From Aphrophora alni (Eukaryota > Arthropoda > Insecta > Hemiptera > Aphrophoridae): a DNA stretch of 64,000 nucleotides. This document shows, in pieces, positions 1 through 10,763 of the stretch (its first letter is position 1; each line of letters begins with the position of its first letter). The position numbers and the translations under genes are program-made. The notes below the pieces were generated by a model that was not told where the DNA came from, did not search any database, and worked only from the letters and a program-made list of their open reading frames with translations. The stretch covers positions 11,871,138 through 11,935,137 of the forward strand of contig OY740771.1 in assembly GCA_963513935.1 (NCBI GenBank), given 5' to 3'.

Positions 1-542
1 CTGACTATACGGTATTTGTCAGTTTTTGTTCCTTTTGACGTATATAATAAGAAAATGAATAACCTGTTCACTTTTTTCGGTACACTCTGTATAGCAAGTC
101 TGAAGGCGATTCTGAAAGTTAAAATTGTGTGTTTCTATTTTATTTAACATAGAATGACAGGTTTCCTTATGTATTTACACTCTTTATATACTATCCATGC
201 ATGGAAGTAAATTATCGATTGTGTTGAATGAAAGTTGTTCTTCTCATCTGGTGGTCTCGGGTCTCACTTTTGCCAAAGGAAATACACAAATAAAAGGTCT
301 ATAAGCTAAGCGACATTTAAGACGATGTTGTAACGTAAGACCTATGGTTGAGTGGTTAGTTCCTGACACGTGCCCATGCGCTACAGGAGGTCCTGCATCC
401 AACTTTCTGATGTTAACATGATATACTTCACATCCGGTAATATCATATGCCAATAATAGTTTTAGTGTATCTTATGTTGCTTATTACAGTATTGAAACAA
501 GCTGATGGAGCCAGTCATAGTACTTAACCAACCCCCATTATA
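1..542. other. Intergenic DNA with a dispersed-repeat fragment
   Basis: No gene is seen. The last 60 bases (about 481-541) match, in reverse orientation, a short dispersed motif around GGGTTGGGTAAGTAC that recurs near 21062-21140 and 34361-34430, with a weaker copy near 42150-42190. The neighbouring TIR element appears to have inserted at the edge of this copy. Confidence 0.4.
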
Positions 543-1629
543 CAGGGTGTCCTGCGAAGAGGTCGATATTTTTTAATTAGTATGTTGACATATGGAATAT
601 TGTACTATCTTGACACTTTACACTTATGTTACATAGATGTGTAAAAAAAAGTACCCTCGCGGTAATTTGTTTATGGTCAATCAAAACAATATGGCGTAAT
701 AACAAATATTTGCTTAACCTTCACAAATTATGTTTTACAGATAACATGAAAATATGTAAAACTTAATAAAGAAAATGAAAGAAAAATAACAGAAATAAAT
801 TATTAATGATCCAAATTCGAGCTATATTTGAATTGATGCCCATTAATAGCTGTGCACTGATAGCAACGAAAAAAGAGTCGATAAATGCTTTTGAAAAATT
901 ACCGAGGTATCAATAGTAACTCCTCTTCAATCAACCTCATTAATTATTCATCTGTTGCTATAGGGTGAGAAGAAACTTTTCCCTTCAAAATGCCCCATAG
1001 GATAAAATCGCAAACTGTCATGTCTGGGGGTTTTCGAGGCCAGTCCATGAAGTTGTTGCTACGACCTATCAAACGGTTGGGAAGATCTAGATCTGAAACT
1101 GTTTTGGCCATATTAGCATAATGAGGAGAAAATCATTGAGTTTCTTTGAAACTGATCCAGTTAGAAATAAGCATCGTTTTCGATTTTTAAATTGATTTTC
1201 TTGATGGAGGAACCACATTTGGGTAGGTTTTTTGAAAACACCTTATCGCTTCATATTTGTTTTTAAAAGTAATAGCCCCAAAACAACACCTCACGTATTA
1301 ATTATTCTTCAATTGAAATATTCATTGTTTCGAGGTTAGATATCACACATAAACTAATTGTTTCATTGTTGTGTTTACAAAATAACAGGTGATCGAGATT
1401 CAACAGATACACATTTAAATTGCATTGCATTGTGAGATGAAGATTATTGTTCTATGCAGAAGATTAATGCTCTTTTTTTATTCCACCATTTTGTTTCGAT
1501 TGACTATAAAAAAATGAAATTCAAGGGTATTTTATACTCACCTATGTAACATAACTGTAAAGTGTCAAGTTTGTGGAGTTGTCCGGCATATTAATTTAAA
1601 AAATAGCGACCTCTTCTTGTGTCACCCGG
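543..1629. mobile_element. Tc1/mariner-type TIR element, decayed
   Basis: A 1,087-bp element is bounded by terminal inverted repeats. The left end starts CAGGGTGTCC and the right end, read in reverse complement, starts CCGGGTGACA. Both continue through GAAGAGGTCG and a TATTTTTTAA tract, and the similarity can be followed for roughly 95 bases down to TTACATAG. TA dinucleotides flank both ends (541-542 and 1630-1631), as expected for the TA target of the Tc1/mariner (IS630) superfamily. The interior carries a broken transposase on the minus strand. TIR divergence and stop codons indicate an old, inactive copy. Confidence 0.75.
811..1260 (-). pseudogene. Degenerate IS630/Tc1/mariner-type transposase (C-terminal part)
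   Basis: Read on the minus strand, the sequence encodes pieces of an insect DDE/D transposase. About 1246-1260 gives YEAIRCF, followed by a YP..VPP segment. About 1120-1060 resembles the FPDRWIGR block (LPNRLIGR). About 1036-1000 gives DWPRKPPDMTVCDFILWG, matching the family block WPPRSPDLTPCDFFLWG, whose last Asp (codon 1007-1009) is the third catalytic acidic residue. A C-terminal block RCYQCTAINGHQF follows near 865-830. Several stops and frameshifts interrupt it and the first two catalytic residues cannot be placed, so it is a pseudogene. It lies inside the TIRs at 543-1629, which supports the assignment. The family blocks are from memory and not from a search. Confidence 0.7.
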
Positions 1630-1631
1630 TA

Positions 1632-1802
1632 TGATGTCATACAAGCAGATTCTCCTAATGTAAGTGAGTTTTTGGGTTGTGTAGGAAATGTTAAATTGTG
1701 TTGGTGGATTAAGGGATCGTACCAGTATACGTATAAAAGTACAAGTTTGTTTAAAACAGTTCTTAAATATGTTTCGGAACCTCGTAATTAATTGAGATAT
1801 CA
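1632..1802 (+). repeat. Dispersed repeat, copy 1 (pair with 3272-3446)
   Basis: The sequence around ACAAGCAGAT, TGTAGGAAATGTTAAATTG and GTTTGTTTAAAACAGT recurs in the same order and orientation at 3272-3446, diverged by substitutions and small indels. No coding capacity is apparent. Confidence 0.65.
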
Positions 1803-2483
1803 CTACTTTCTTGGGCCATGAATCACAATTTTTCCGTTAGAAATTAATCTAGAGCACTTGTTTTGCAAGAAACATTTGTTTTAAAACACTCTCATAATAA
1901 AACGAACTAATTATTTTTTTAGTATGTTACTAATAAATTTAAGAGATTTGTAAATAAACTGATATGGAAATCAGTTTATGGATTAGAAATATTATGATGA
2001 ATTTTTGTAAATACTCATGCAAAACTACGTAAAGATTCTCCCGACATTACAAGAAAAAATGGTCTGCCAATTCTAGTGTTGAATCAAACTTCACCGAAAT
2101 TAGTAGGCTAGAGTTGATTTAGTGGAATTCTGTCCATTTAATTCCTGTAGATAACTCCTGAAATGTGATTTTTGGAAATCTGACTATGAATATGTTCTGT
2201 TAAGGTTTTTAGACAATACATTTTTGAAAAAAAATTATTAAGTTTGTTCAAGCCAATTTTGAAAAAGTAAAAATTTTGTGTTCGGTTTTATGACAGCTTC
2301 TCTTGTACTTAATTTTGAGCTAGATTTTTAGAATCATTTTTCTGTACATTTCTTTTGACATGAATTAATTAATTCTTTCTTTTTGACCTGAATGCAAAAC
2401 TGTTATAGTTCCGATACATTTTCCCGCTAACGAACTTTTATAGATTTTAGTCTATCCTGGAATATTAAAAAAAAATCATAAAT

Positions 2484-2864
2484 ATCTTTCAAAGAAGAAA
2501 ATTCTTATTAAGAAATTTTCAGCCGCAAAGAAAAGAAAAAGGAAACAACCCCCTCCTGTATTTCTCGGTTACGACATTTTCCTAATGGCAGATCATTACA
2601 ACCCTGAAGGTAATCTCTTTCTTCCCTTTGACAGATAAAAATATATAATAAATCATTGAAGGGTGGGGGGATGAAGGGAGCCTATTAGTTCGCTGAATAT
2701 CGTATCTGGAAGGAAGGAACCAGCGATCGACTGAGACGCTGTTGATATGGCGTTCATATTTCAACTCTTGTCTCACAGTTCTTTGCATACCTTATCGATA
2801 TCTCGAACCCCCTCCATCCCCCATCCCTATGAAATTAGTCTATACCTGAATAATACATTTTCTG
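2484..2864. repeat. Dispersed 380-bp repeat, copy 1 (pair with 11447-11823)
   Basis: This stretch is repeated at 11447-11823 in the same orientation. The core (about 2514-2815) has only a handful of differences and the edges are more diverged. A 68-codon minus-strand ORF (2582-2788) is conserved in both copies apart from its penultimate codon, which simply reflects DNA identity. It has no recognisable domain and is probably not a gene. The element type is unknown: no TIRs, poly(A) tail or clear pol III promoter pair were found. Confidence 0.8.
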
Positions 2865-3028
2865 TTTATTTAATATATGTACGAATGTTAGAAATGTGCT
2901 GATTTTTCTGTTGGAGAATTCAACGGTTTTTTCACGTTCGATTGTGCGTGTTGATTTTTATCTTTTACAACTTTATAATAAAATAACATCGTATTAAAAT
3001 TAACACTAATTCATCCCTAGTATAAGTT

Positions 3029-3103
3029 AGGTAGGTTGGATTAGGTAGTGTTAGGTTAGGTTAGGTAGGTTGGATTAGGTAGTGTTAGGTTAGGTTACGT
3101 TAA
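3029..3103 (+). repeat. Short interstitial TTAGG-type repeat
   Basis: Interrupted GGTTAGGTTAGG units occur with an internal duplication of a roughly 28-bp segment (GTAGGTTGGATTAGGTAGTG appears twice). The unit is the arthropod telomere repeat, here in short interstitial form. A short reverse-strand counterpart (four CCTAA units) lies at 12297-12320. Confidence 0.7.
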
Positions 3104-3271
3104 AAAATACACCAAGTAATAAATAGTTAAAACAGTGAAAAATATCTGTGTATTTGTTTTTAGCAATGGTGTTTTCTTTCCCTTCTTGTTGTAAAAAGAT
3201 TAGGTTAATTAAAACATCTGGTCATCATCGCCTTATAAAACAAGTTGATTGGCGTTATTGTGGTATTTACC

Positions 3272-3446
3272 CAGTCCGATCATACAATATATAACAAGCA
3301 GATCCTCTCAATGTAGTGCCAAAAAGTTGGTATCTTGGGCATTGTAGGAAATGTTAAATTGAATTGATTGATCAAAGGCTTTACCCAGTAGTGAAAATTT
3401 GTTTAAAACAGTTGTTAGATAGATGTTTGTATATCGTAATTGAGCT
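3272..3446 (+). repeat. Dispersed repeat, copy 2 (pair with 1632-1802)
   Basis: This is the counterpart of 1632-1802 and shares the blocks ACAAGCAGAT, TGTAGGAAATGTTAAATTG and TTGTTTAAAACAGTTGTTA. Confidence 0.65.
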
Positions 3447-3589
3447 AAGCCCTAAAGATCCTCGTAGATGTGTATATATTAAAAAGTCTCTCGTTCGTGT
3501 CGGTGTCTTCGCTCTTGCAGGCCTCGAAGCTATACAAAAGTGAAGGAGCCTTCACTCGCTACGCTCACGTTGGTGATTCGTCACTGCCG

Positions 3590-3800
3590 GATCTCGTAAC
3601 TATACGAATATCACATTTTCTTGGGAAGTCAAGGTTTAAAATTACATTTTTAACTTCACTATTTGTAATCGTAGAAATGTGACGTTGGAATACATGCGGA
3701 ATTAAATCACACGAGATGTGAACAAAAAACTGTTTATAATTACCGCCATTTTGAGATTTTCAATTAGATTTTTTCTGACCTGATATATAAGTACTCTATA
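3590..3800 (+). repeat. Dispersed repeat (family D) copy
   Basis: The sequence from GATCTCGTAACTATACGAAT through AATATCACATTTTCTT and ATGTGAACAAAAAACTG to TTTTTTCTGA recurs at about 44330-44560. Its 3' half recurs at 8960-9120. It is non-coding; the 70-codon ORF across its left edge (3470-3682) is not supported by anything else. Confidence 0.6.
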
Positions 3801-4516
3801 GTCCTATTTACAGAATTTCACGTTTTTATCTTAATTTTGTGGCCCGATATTATACCTGACGCACAGGTGACAACAACGACGGATGGACAGTATAATCGAA
3901 AATCACTTTTATTTTCAAAATCAATGAAACGTGAAGATCACTCAACAATGACGAAATATTTTGGGATTACCGAATAGTGAAAAAATTACACTTTCCCTGT
4001 AAATATTTTTGGGGAAATAGTGAAAATATTTTTTTTTGTCTACAGTACAGTTGTTGACAAAGTGGCATTTTGTTAATTTAAATTAGTTTGCAAAACAGCT
4101 GATTTCTCTACAGTTTCACTTTGCCCACTACTTTGCACACTACTTTGCTCACTCCGAATGACAACCGAACAAAACGAAATTTAGGTTAAGTCTATTTGAA
4201 TTGATTTATAATATACAGGAAATGTCCCGTATGTAGGTTAGATTAATTCTTACATGTAAAATAACATAAATAAACAACAAAATGTTTTAAAGTTGAAAAA
4301 GGAAGTAATTATTCATGAAGATGATTGACAGTGTATGTACACGGAGAGTATTTTTCGTTTGCTGAGTTTTGAAGTTGGCAATCCCGTTTCCTCAACAATA
4401 CACCTAAGTTATTTGTAATATTCATAAATAACCTCAGTTTCGACGTGAGAACTTCTACTCAGTGTTGATGTGTTGTTTAGCACTACTGCTATATTTTGTG
4501 TAGTTAGTTTTAAAAT

Positions 4517-4660
4517 ATGGACAGTTCAGAGGATGAAAACCTGTCAAATACCCCGCCTAAATTAGCGGAAAAAGCTAACAACGTTGTACTAAATCTCCTT
4601 CCTGTCAAATCAAGGAAAAAGTACGAACGCCAGTATGAACGGTTTTTATTGCCAAAATAA
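4517..4660 (+). CDS. Small 47-aa ORF, possibly the N-terminus of a mobile-element protein
   Basis: The ORF runs from ATG at 4517 to TAA at 4660. The start has A at -3 and G at +4, a favourable eukaryotic context, and the ORF is less AT-rich than its surroundings. The product begins MDSSEDENL and ends in a basic, aromatic segment around residues 28-44 (LLPVKSRKKYERQYERFL). This recalls the LP-x-KSR-x-x-Y-x-x-x-Y-x-x-F motif at the start of several insect tyrosine-recombinase-like (Crypton/DIRS-type) proteins, but that resemblance is from memory only. If correct, the reading frame is truncated where the body of the protein should follow. It lies within the inverted termini at 4056-4773. It could also be a chance ORF. 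Confidence 0.3.
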   Translation: MDSSEDENLSNTPPKLAEKANNVVLNLLPVKSRKKYERQYERFLLPK

Positions 4661-4708
4661 CAACTGCAGACAAAGTATAATAATAAGTCTTTTTTAAACT
4701 CAATAAAA

Positions 4709-4738
4709 TTGACGCATTCGGCAAGCCTCGTGCGTCAA
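4709..4738. repeat. Perfect short hairpin
   Basis: TTGACGCA (4709-4716) and TGCGTCAA (4731-4738) form an 8-bp perfect inverted repeat with a 14-nt loop, just 3' of an AATAAA. It lies inside the small TIR element and may form part of its 3' structure. Confidence 0.5.
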
Positions 4739-4773
4739 CATTTTTCTCTCGTTTAAAAAAGTGCCACTTTGCT

Positions 4774-6384
4774 CACTAGTTGCACAAATAACTATTGTTT
4801 TAGTGGATTGATGTATAAAAACAGCTATTTTAGTCTTAGCTGGGAGCGCAAAACAGACACACATAAAAATGAAAAAAAGTAGTACCTTTTTTTTCTCAAA
4901 AAACTTCTGTTCACTATCGTATTTTAGAATATAATTAAATCCAACTCCCACCGGCCTCTAGAGAGAGGGTGGATGATGAATTTCAACGTCAGAGAGGGTG
5001 TATCATATTATAAGCTCATATCTGCCGATTAATTAGTGTCATTTACCACAACAGATAGGGAGTGTCAAGCTGGTTGTAAGATAACAAGGCTCCCATTCGT
5101 CATGGTTCTTGTGGACTTTGGGTGCGCCCTTAGGACACTTCCAAGATCATCTCTCTCTCTCTCACTAACTAATGTGTAGCTTATGACACCTGTTCAAACT
5201 TAAGAGATACTATTTCATAATCTATTCAAACACAAAACATGAATTTATTTGCTTAAATATTATGATATAGAAAGACGTATAAAGTATAGATATAATAAAT
5301 GGCGGGAAAATATTATAATGACTTGCTGACACGTCTATTATTAAAACCAAAAATATTTCTCCATCTCAAAAAAGTGTTTATTATTCTACTGTACTTAAAA
5401 GTGACGAAGAAAATATACTGTCTAAAAATATTGCACGGACTTTCTCACTTAGCTATTTCCAAAAACCAAATAGAAATAAACCAAAATTAATGTCATTTAA
5501 CTAGTTTAGAGATATTAGTCTTTAGTCGATCCTATTGGGATTGGTCAAGATGTTGATTTTGTTTTGTTTGTTATTTGTAATTGTATTATGTAATAATAAA
5601 TAAAATATATATATATATATATGAAAAAAAAATTAACTAGTTGTTGAAGCAAGTACAGAACGTATTTATTAATATGACCGCTGTTTTATTCCAAAAGTAC
5701 AAAAGTTACAAAAATCTTTAGAAGTTTATCTGTATTACCAAATTATTCATATCACTCGCTATTTTTCCAATATGATGATCAGCTCTAATTTTTTTATGAG
5801 GACTAAGTTTTTATGGCGATTTTCCACCAAACACACTATTTTAAAACTTTTTAATTCTTAGATATTTTTCGATATATCTAACCGTTCATGAGTTATAAGC
5901 GCTCAAATTTGTGAAAATAAAAGGTTTATGGTATTTTCAGATGTTCATTTTCCGGACCTCTGAAAAAATGGTTGTACCTAAAAAAATTGAACCGAATTTA
6001 TAATTGAAAAACGGATAGACGTGTGATGTATAAAAAAAATGTTAATAGTTTGAAAAAGTAACGATTTGTTTATTTACTTGACAGAACTAAAAAATAACAG
6101 TTTTTAATAATAAATAATTATTTTTCTGTATAAAAATAATGTTGGCAATACACTTTATAAATATCAGTTGCTACTCTTTTGATTATTTAACAGATGTTGA
6201 TTTTTTATTAAACAGATATTACACAAACCAGAACAGATCAATTTTTAATAAAAGAATCATCCCTGTGTGTCTGTTGTCTCGTCCCTCCGTCTTAAAAAAG
6301 GACGGAGTAATTTCCTATAAAGAATTCATGCCAGTCTGTGTCTGTTGTCTGTTGTCGCTTCCCTCCGTCTTAAAAAAAAAGGAC
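4774..6384. other. AT-rich intergenic DNA with microsatellites
   Basis: The stretch holds a (CT)n run at about 5150-5162 and an (AT)n run at about 5607-5623 preceded by AATAATAAATAAA, which resembles the 3' tail of a retroposed element. The ATG ORF at 5299-5490 (63 codons, Lys/Leu/Ile-rich) has no recognised domain. At 6268-6387 a segment with TGTCTGTTGTC and CCCTCCGTCTTAAAAAA is duplicated in tandem. No gene was recognised. Confidence 0.4.
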
Positions 6385-6600
6385 GTGAAAACCTTTTAGT
6401 CATCATCGCCTTATAAAAAAGTAAGAAAAGAACGTAATCTAATGACATTCCTGGCCTTCGAATACTCTAATAGTGTCAGGGTCGAAGAAGAACAAGAGTT
6501 TGTCAAACGAGGAAAGACAAAAAGCGAGGGATCAAACTCAAGCTACATGATAAAAAGTGTAAATGCAGCTAGAGACCCTTGGAATTTTTGACAAGCAGAG
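6385..6600 (-). repeat. Dispersed repeat family A copy
   Basis: This is a minus-orientation copy of the window's commonest dispersed repeat. It is recognised by GTCATCATCGCCTTATAAAA, then TCGAATACTCTAATAGTGTC, AGGGTCGAAGAAGAACAAGA, and finally GAGGGATCAAACTCAAGCTA and CAGCTAGAGACCC. It is non-coding. Confidence 0.7.
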
Positions 6601-8584
6601 TCTTTGAGGGGCTCTGCCCTAGTAAAGATTTAATATTTTTATGAGATATTTTTAATGATGATGATAGGTCAACATTTTGTTGTCTATGATATAGTTTTTT
6701 TGATGGGAACTGCAGTGTTTTATTTTCCATACTATGAAATTGTTTTTTCCTTGTTGTCTAAAAGCGAAAAAAAAGTAAAGACCGTTAGTCCTCGAAACCC
6801 AAAAAGGGTAGATTCAGCTAAGAACCTCGGGATTGTCACGCCTTTGTACACTATATGTCAACCCCTGAGTACCAATGAAAATTAAATAAAACCAAATAAC
6901 AAGGAACAGTTTTTACACTTAATTTAAATCGAAATAATAATTCCAGTGCAATATTTCTATAAAGTGTAACGCAACAAAAACAAACAAAACATGAATTAAT
7001 ACATTACCCAGAAACTTGCCTCCCCTTCAGTCCTTATCTTAAAGCTGTAGGAACCATCAATGTAAACTTATAAACTGTTATGTAAAGAAAGAGGTTACCA
7101 AACAAAGTACCGCAGGTTGGGGGGGGCTGGGGTCCTCGGCTAATATTTGTTGAGTGTGTAGGTTATAGATAAACCAAGAACCGGTGACTTTTATAGCCCA
7201 GACAAACACGCCTCATCATCCATAACAACATTCTTAATGTACCACTCATAAACAATTTTATAGAGTGGTTATTCTAAAACGTTAGTTTATATTGCATCGG
7301 CTGTTTGTATTACAAACAGAGCTGTTAATACTTTGCTAGGTACAGGTTTAATAACGTAAAATATGGATAGTTTTTTTTAACTCTCAAGAAAGATTATACA
7401 GTTATTTTTAAAACGGTTAATGTTTTTTCTCACGCAGTTTAGAACTAGTGTTATTATTATGTTGTGTGTTTAGAAGTCCCTCTATAGTATTGTAATATTC
7501 TCTTTGTCACCTATCACTGTTGTTCCTCTCTGCTGTTCAATCAGTTTAAACCGTCGTAGCGATCTTATTCATTGTGTCAACCATCGAAAATATTCAAGCT
7601 GTGAATAAATACACAGATACTGTGAAACGAAGTTCAATGGAAATTGTGTTTTACATCGTGTTTCTGTGGTGGATTTAAATGATTTGCTCAGTAGCAGTTA
7701 CGCCGAAAAAACTAAGAGTTACTGCCAGTTGTATAAACGCCGATCAAAGTTGAGGATGATCAATTACAAGTTTCAGAAAACCTGTGTAACAGCTGTTTTA
7801 GAAACGTACCTTAAAGTATACTACATAATATTACTTGATCTACCAATACAATTCAACAATTCCAACGAGGATCATGAGACCAACTTTTGGGCAATACATT
7901 TAGAGGATCTGTCTGTGATGTCCCTCTAATTAAAGTTGCTCAGGGGTTCATTATAGTAATTTTTTTTGGAGTTACAATTTAAATTTATGTACAGTGTGTT
8001 CAGAAAATGTCATGCAATACTTTAAGTGGTGGTTATATGAATCAAAGTAAAGAAAGAAGTTCCAGTAAACATATGCCCGAATAAATGCTTTGAAAATTAT
8101 TAAGATTTCAATTCGAAATTTGTAAAATGTTTAATGCTAAATTTGTATCAGTATGTCTACAATCAAAACTTTATCGTATACATTGGAAAATCCACCTAAA
8201 GTCACCAAGACTTGATCATGTCTAACATCTCTACTAGTTCAAATCATTTATTATTTTACACGTTAGAATTTAAAAGCAACCTACTTTGTAATTTGAGTAG
8301 ACAGACATGTATAAGTTACCAAATTATAACTTATCTGCTAAAAGATGGATCCGGTTTCGTATATTAAGTACTGTGGTTAGGACGTGAAATTAGGCGTGTA
8401 ATTCGACCAAGGCGGAGTTTGTTTGCTTTTGGAGACCTCGCCCTGGCTTTGTCCTCGAAATTAATCCACGCAATGTATGTGTTGACTACATTTCTTTTAA
8501 ATGATGAGAAAATTAGTAACAGAAAAAAAGTTTCTTTTTTTCTGTTGTTTAAAGGCAATATACCTCTAGATTGTTATTGCTTTA
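6601..8584. other. Intergenic DNA, no gene recognised
   Basis: The stretch contains an 8-G run near 7120 and a fragment of the palindromic family B near 7985-8160 (CAGTGTGTTCAGAAAATGTC, then ACTTTAAGTGGTGGTTATAT, shared with 48255 onward). Open stretches at 6655-6885 and 7666-7929 show no domain or repeat homology that would support a gene. Confidence 0.4.
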
Positions 8585-8745
8585 GAGAAAGGGGGAAATA
8601 GAGACTCCTTGTCTTGGAATATTCTAATAGTGTTCTAGTCGGAACAGAACAAGAGTTGGTCAAGAGAGACTTGATAATAAAGACGAAAAATGGGGTTCTA
8701 ACTCAAGACTACGTGAAAAGGGGGTCTAGATCAAGCTAGGTTCCT
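8585..8745 (-). repeat. Dispersed repeat family A copy
   Basis: This minus-orientation copy contains GAATATTCTAATAGTGTTCT, GAACAAGAGTTGGTCAAGAG, GGGGTTCTAACTCAAGACTA and CTAGATCAAGCTAGGTTCCT in the family order. Confidence 0.7.
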
Positions 8746-8959
8746 CAGAGTCGTCATTCACTATAGATGAGCCTTTGAAGGCGTTCTTCATTGGTATCTG
8801 ATATTGAGACCATGAAATGTCCACTGATACCACCCATTGGAGTACTTTGACAGCAATGATTTACATTGTCAAAGTGGAAAAATGTCTTGAAACCCTTAGG
8901 TAATTTCTGAACGAGCAGGGATAAAAACTTATAGGCTAACTTCCGCCAAGCCTCGTAGG

Positions 8960-9120
8960 GTAAGTCCTTCACTCTTTATAGGGTAAACACGTAAAATTTT
9001 ATCTAATTTATTGTTCTATAAGTTGAATAACACACGGGATATAAACTGTTTAAAACGGTCGCCATTTTTGAGATTTTAAATTAGTTTTTTCTGAATTTCA
9101 ATAGTACAGTATAGCCCTTT
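8960..9120 (+). repeat. Dispersed repeat (family D) partial copy
   Basis: It shares the series AATAACACACGGGATATAAA, CTGTTTAAAACGGTCGCCAT and TTTTTTCTGA with the 3' halves of 3590-3800 and 44330-44560. Confidence 0.5.
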
Positions 9121-9391
9121 ATACTTCTAATACTGGAAAAAGACGACTTTTGAAAGTCATGGTTTGTGGACACCCGAGTAGGACAGTCTGTGGGATATTC
9201 TGAGAAATCGGATGGAGTCATTGTGATATAAAACCTGCTATTAAAATATAAACATTTCTAAGTAAACGGTGACACATTTAATTTTGTATTGAAAATGTAT
9301 CTGTGAATGATTGTAAATTGATGTACTATATTTATTATTAGTAGTAGTATTACTCCACTGATTTATCACTGATATTTTGTTTTGATTCCAG

Positions 9392-9436
9392 GTGAGAACG
9401 TTGAACCCTCAGTATCAGCTGATGTCCTGGTCTAAG
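9392..9436 (+). other. Candidate 45-nt internal exon (15 codons)
   Basis: A pyrimidine-rich tract ending in TTTTGATTCCAG is followed by 45 nt open in phase 0, then GTATAG, a plausible but weak donor. The translation would be VRTLNPQYQLMSWSK. The segment is clearly richer in G+C (about half) than the surroundings, and its length is a multiple of three. No protein family was recognised and no neighbouring exons could be found, so this is a suggestion only. Confidence 0.25.
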
Positions 9437-9538
9437 GTATAGCTTAACCCTTCAGTTAAACAATCTAATTCTTATATTTGTTTTAATTTTTAGTTGTCTC
9501 AAAGAGTGATTTGCCTCAGGGCCTTACTCATTGCGATT

Positions 9539-9780
9539 ACAGGTGCAGCAAATCCAAAGCACCTAGATCGATGTCATCTTTCTTCATGTAGTTTTTTGTT
9601 AAGTCCTTTTCTTTCATATTTCCTGTCAGGCTTTATCGACCAACTCTTGTTCTCGTCTCGACCCTGACGCTATTACAGTGTGCGAGTGTCAGTGGTCTTT
9701 ATTTTATGTTCTTTTCTTCCTTTTTATGTATAAGGCGATGATGACTGAGAGGTGTTTCGACTTTAAGAAACAAGGAACAA
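9539..9780 (+). repeat. Dispersed repeat family A copy
   Basis: This plus-orientation copy holds CTAGATCGATGTC, CGACCAACTCTTGTTCTCGT, CGACCCTGACGCTATTACAG, GGTCTTTATTTTATGTTCTT, and AAGGCGATGATGACTGAGAG at its 3' end. Confidence 0.75.
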
Positions 9781-10441
9781 AATGGTGACCTCCGTAGTTA
9801 AAAAAATGGTCGAAATTGTAAACCTCCTGTTTACCGTTTTTCTCAACACTGTACAGAGTAACAAAGTCATCATACTGTTTACATAGAACATCTTCCTCAA
9901 TGCCCAATTTAAGTAGGTGCTTTTTTAAATGACCGATTCATGTAATATTTAATAAAGCTATGATGATAAAGAGGGTTTCCCCTTTAATGACAAGTAGTTA
10001 TAAACCTTCTTAAATTGAGTGACTTATGCACATTTAAAAACAGTCCAATGAGACTGTCAGAGACATTCTTCTACTAAGAGAAGGGATCGCTTTTGAGTTT
10101 TTCAACCCGGGGATGATGTGATCCTAGTATTGGGCAGAAGCTGCTGAGTGTAATTGAAAGCACAAAGGTTGGTCTGTCCTGCTAGAGCTACCGGAGAGCA
10201 CAGCATCCGGTTTAATCCTTATTAAACGTGCAGGATTCTCGAATCTAAATCCCCAATAAGTCTAATCTATCTAATGTTGTTATATCCAGTACTTGACTTG
10301 TAAAATTAAAACACTCGTTCTCCAGTAAATAAGCTAAGATTAAAGCAGTCCTCGTTTCAAAATTCAATAAAACCGTTTCAAGTACAAACTCTTGTTATAG
10401 ACTTACATATGAATCACTAGAGGACTGTGGTAAATATGCAA

Positions 10442-10628
10442 TGAATGAAAATCCCCCAAAACCACGATAAAACACTAATAAATCAAAGACTGTATAGTTA
10501 TGTTTATTCTACCTTATGTACATTTCAATAGTGTGTATTAAATCTCTGAAGATGATAGCAGTGCTATTGAAATGCACATTAGGTAGAATACAGTGTTTTA
10601 TTGTGGTTTTGGTGATTTTTCTTTCATA
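10442..10628. repeat. Foldback (long hairpin) element
   Basis: This is a near-palindrome of about 187 bp. On the left, ATCCCCCAAAACCACGATAA and TTCTACCTTATGTACATTTC are mirrored on the right by GAAATGCACATTAGGTAGAA and TTATTGTGGTTTTGGTGATT. The arms are about 75-80 bp with a few mismatches, and the loop is about 25-30 nt centred near 10540. The structure is typical of a foldback or MITE-type non-autonomous element. Confidence 0.7.
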
Positions 10629-10675
10629 AACAACATATTTTATTTAATATAATAAAAATTCAAATTTATAACTTT

Positions 10676-10763
10676 ATGTACAAATACAGAACATGATAAA
10701 TTATCTTTAACTGAATATTAAAGCAGTTAAAGATATTTTATTATACTCTGTATTTGTATTTAA
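10676..10763. repeat. Foldback hairpin element
   Basis: Arms of about 38 bp: the left arm contains ACAAATACAGA and ATTATCTTTAACTG (ending 10713), and the right arm starts CAGTTAAAGAT (10724) and ends TCTGTATTTGTATTT. The loop is 10 nt. It lies 48 bp downstream of another foldback, so the two may form one composite insertion. Confidence 0.65.

Larger units (their letters stand above)
4056..4773. mobile_element. Small TIR-bounded element carrying a 47-codon ORF
   Basis: The left end holds CAAAGTGGCATTTTGTTAA (from 4058) and the right end, in reverse complement, holds CAAAGTGGCACTTTTTTAA (ending 4771), giving inverted termini of about 20 bp. Just inside the left half (about 4116-4155) are three tandem CACTTTGC/CTACTTTGC-like units. 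The interior holds an ATG-initiated 47-codon ORF and a perfect 8-bp hairpin. This is consistent with a non-autonomous DNA transposon or a truncated derivative of a coding element. No target duplication could be fixed with certainty. Confidence 0.45.

Noticed and set aside
3518..3615. Exon-like segment after CTTCGCTCTTGCAG
   Set aside because: The following sequence belongs to a dispersed repeat (family D, also at 44330), so the splice-like signal is probably incidental.
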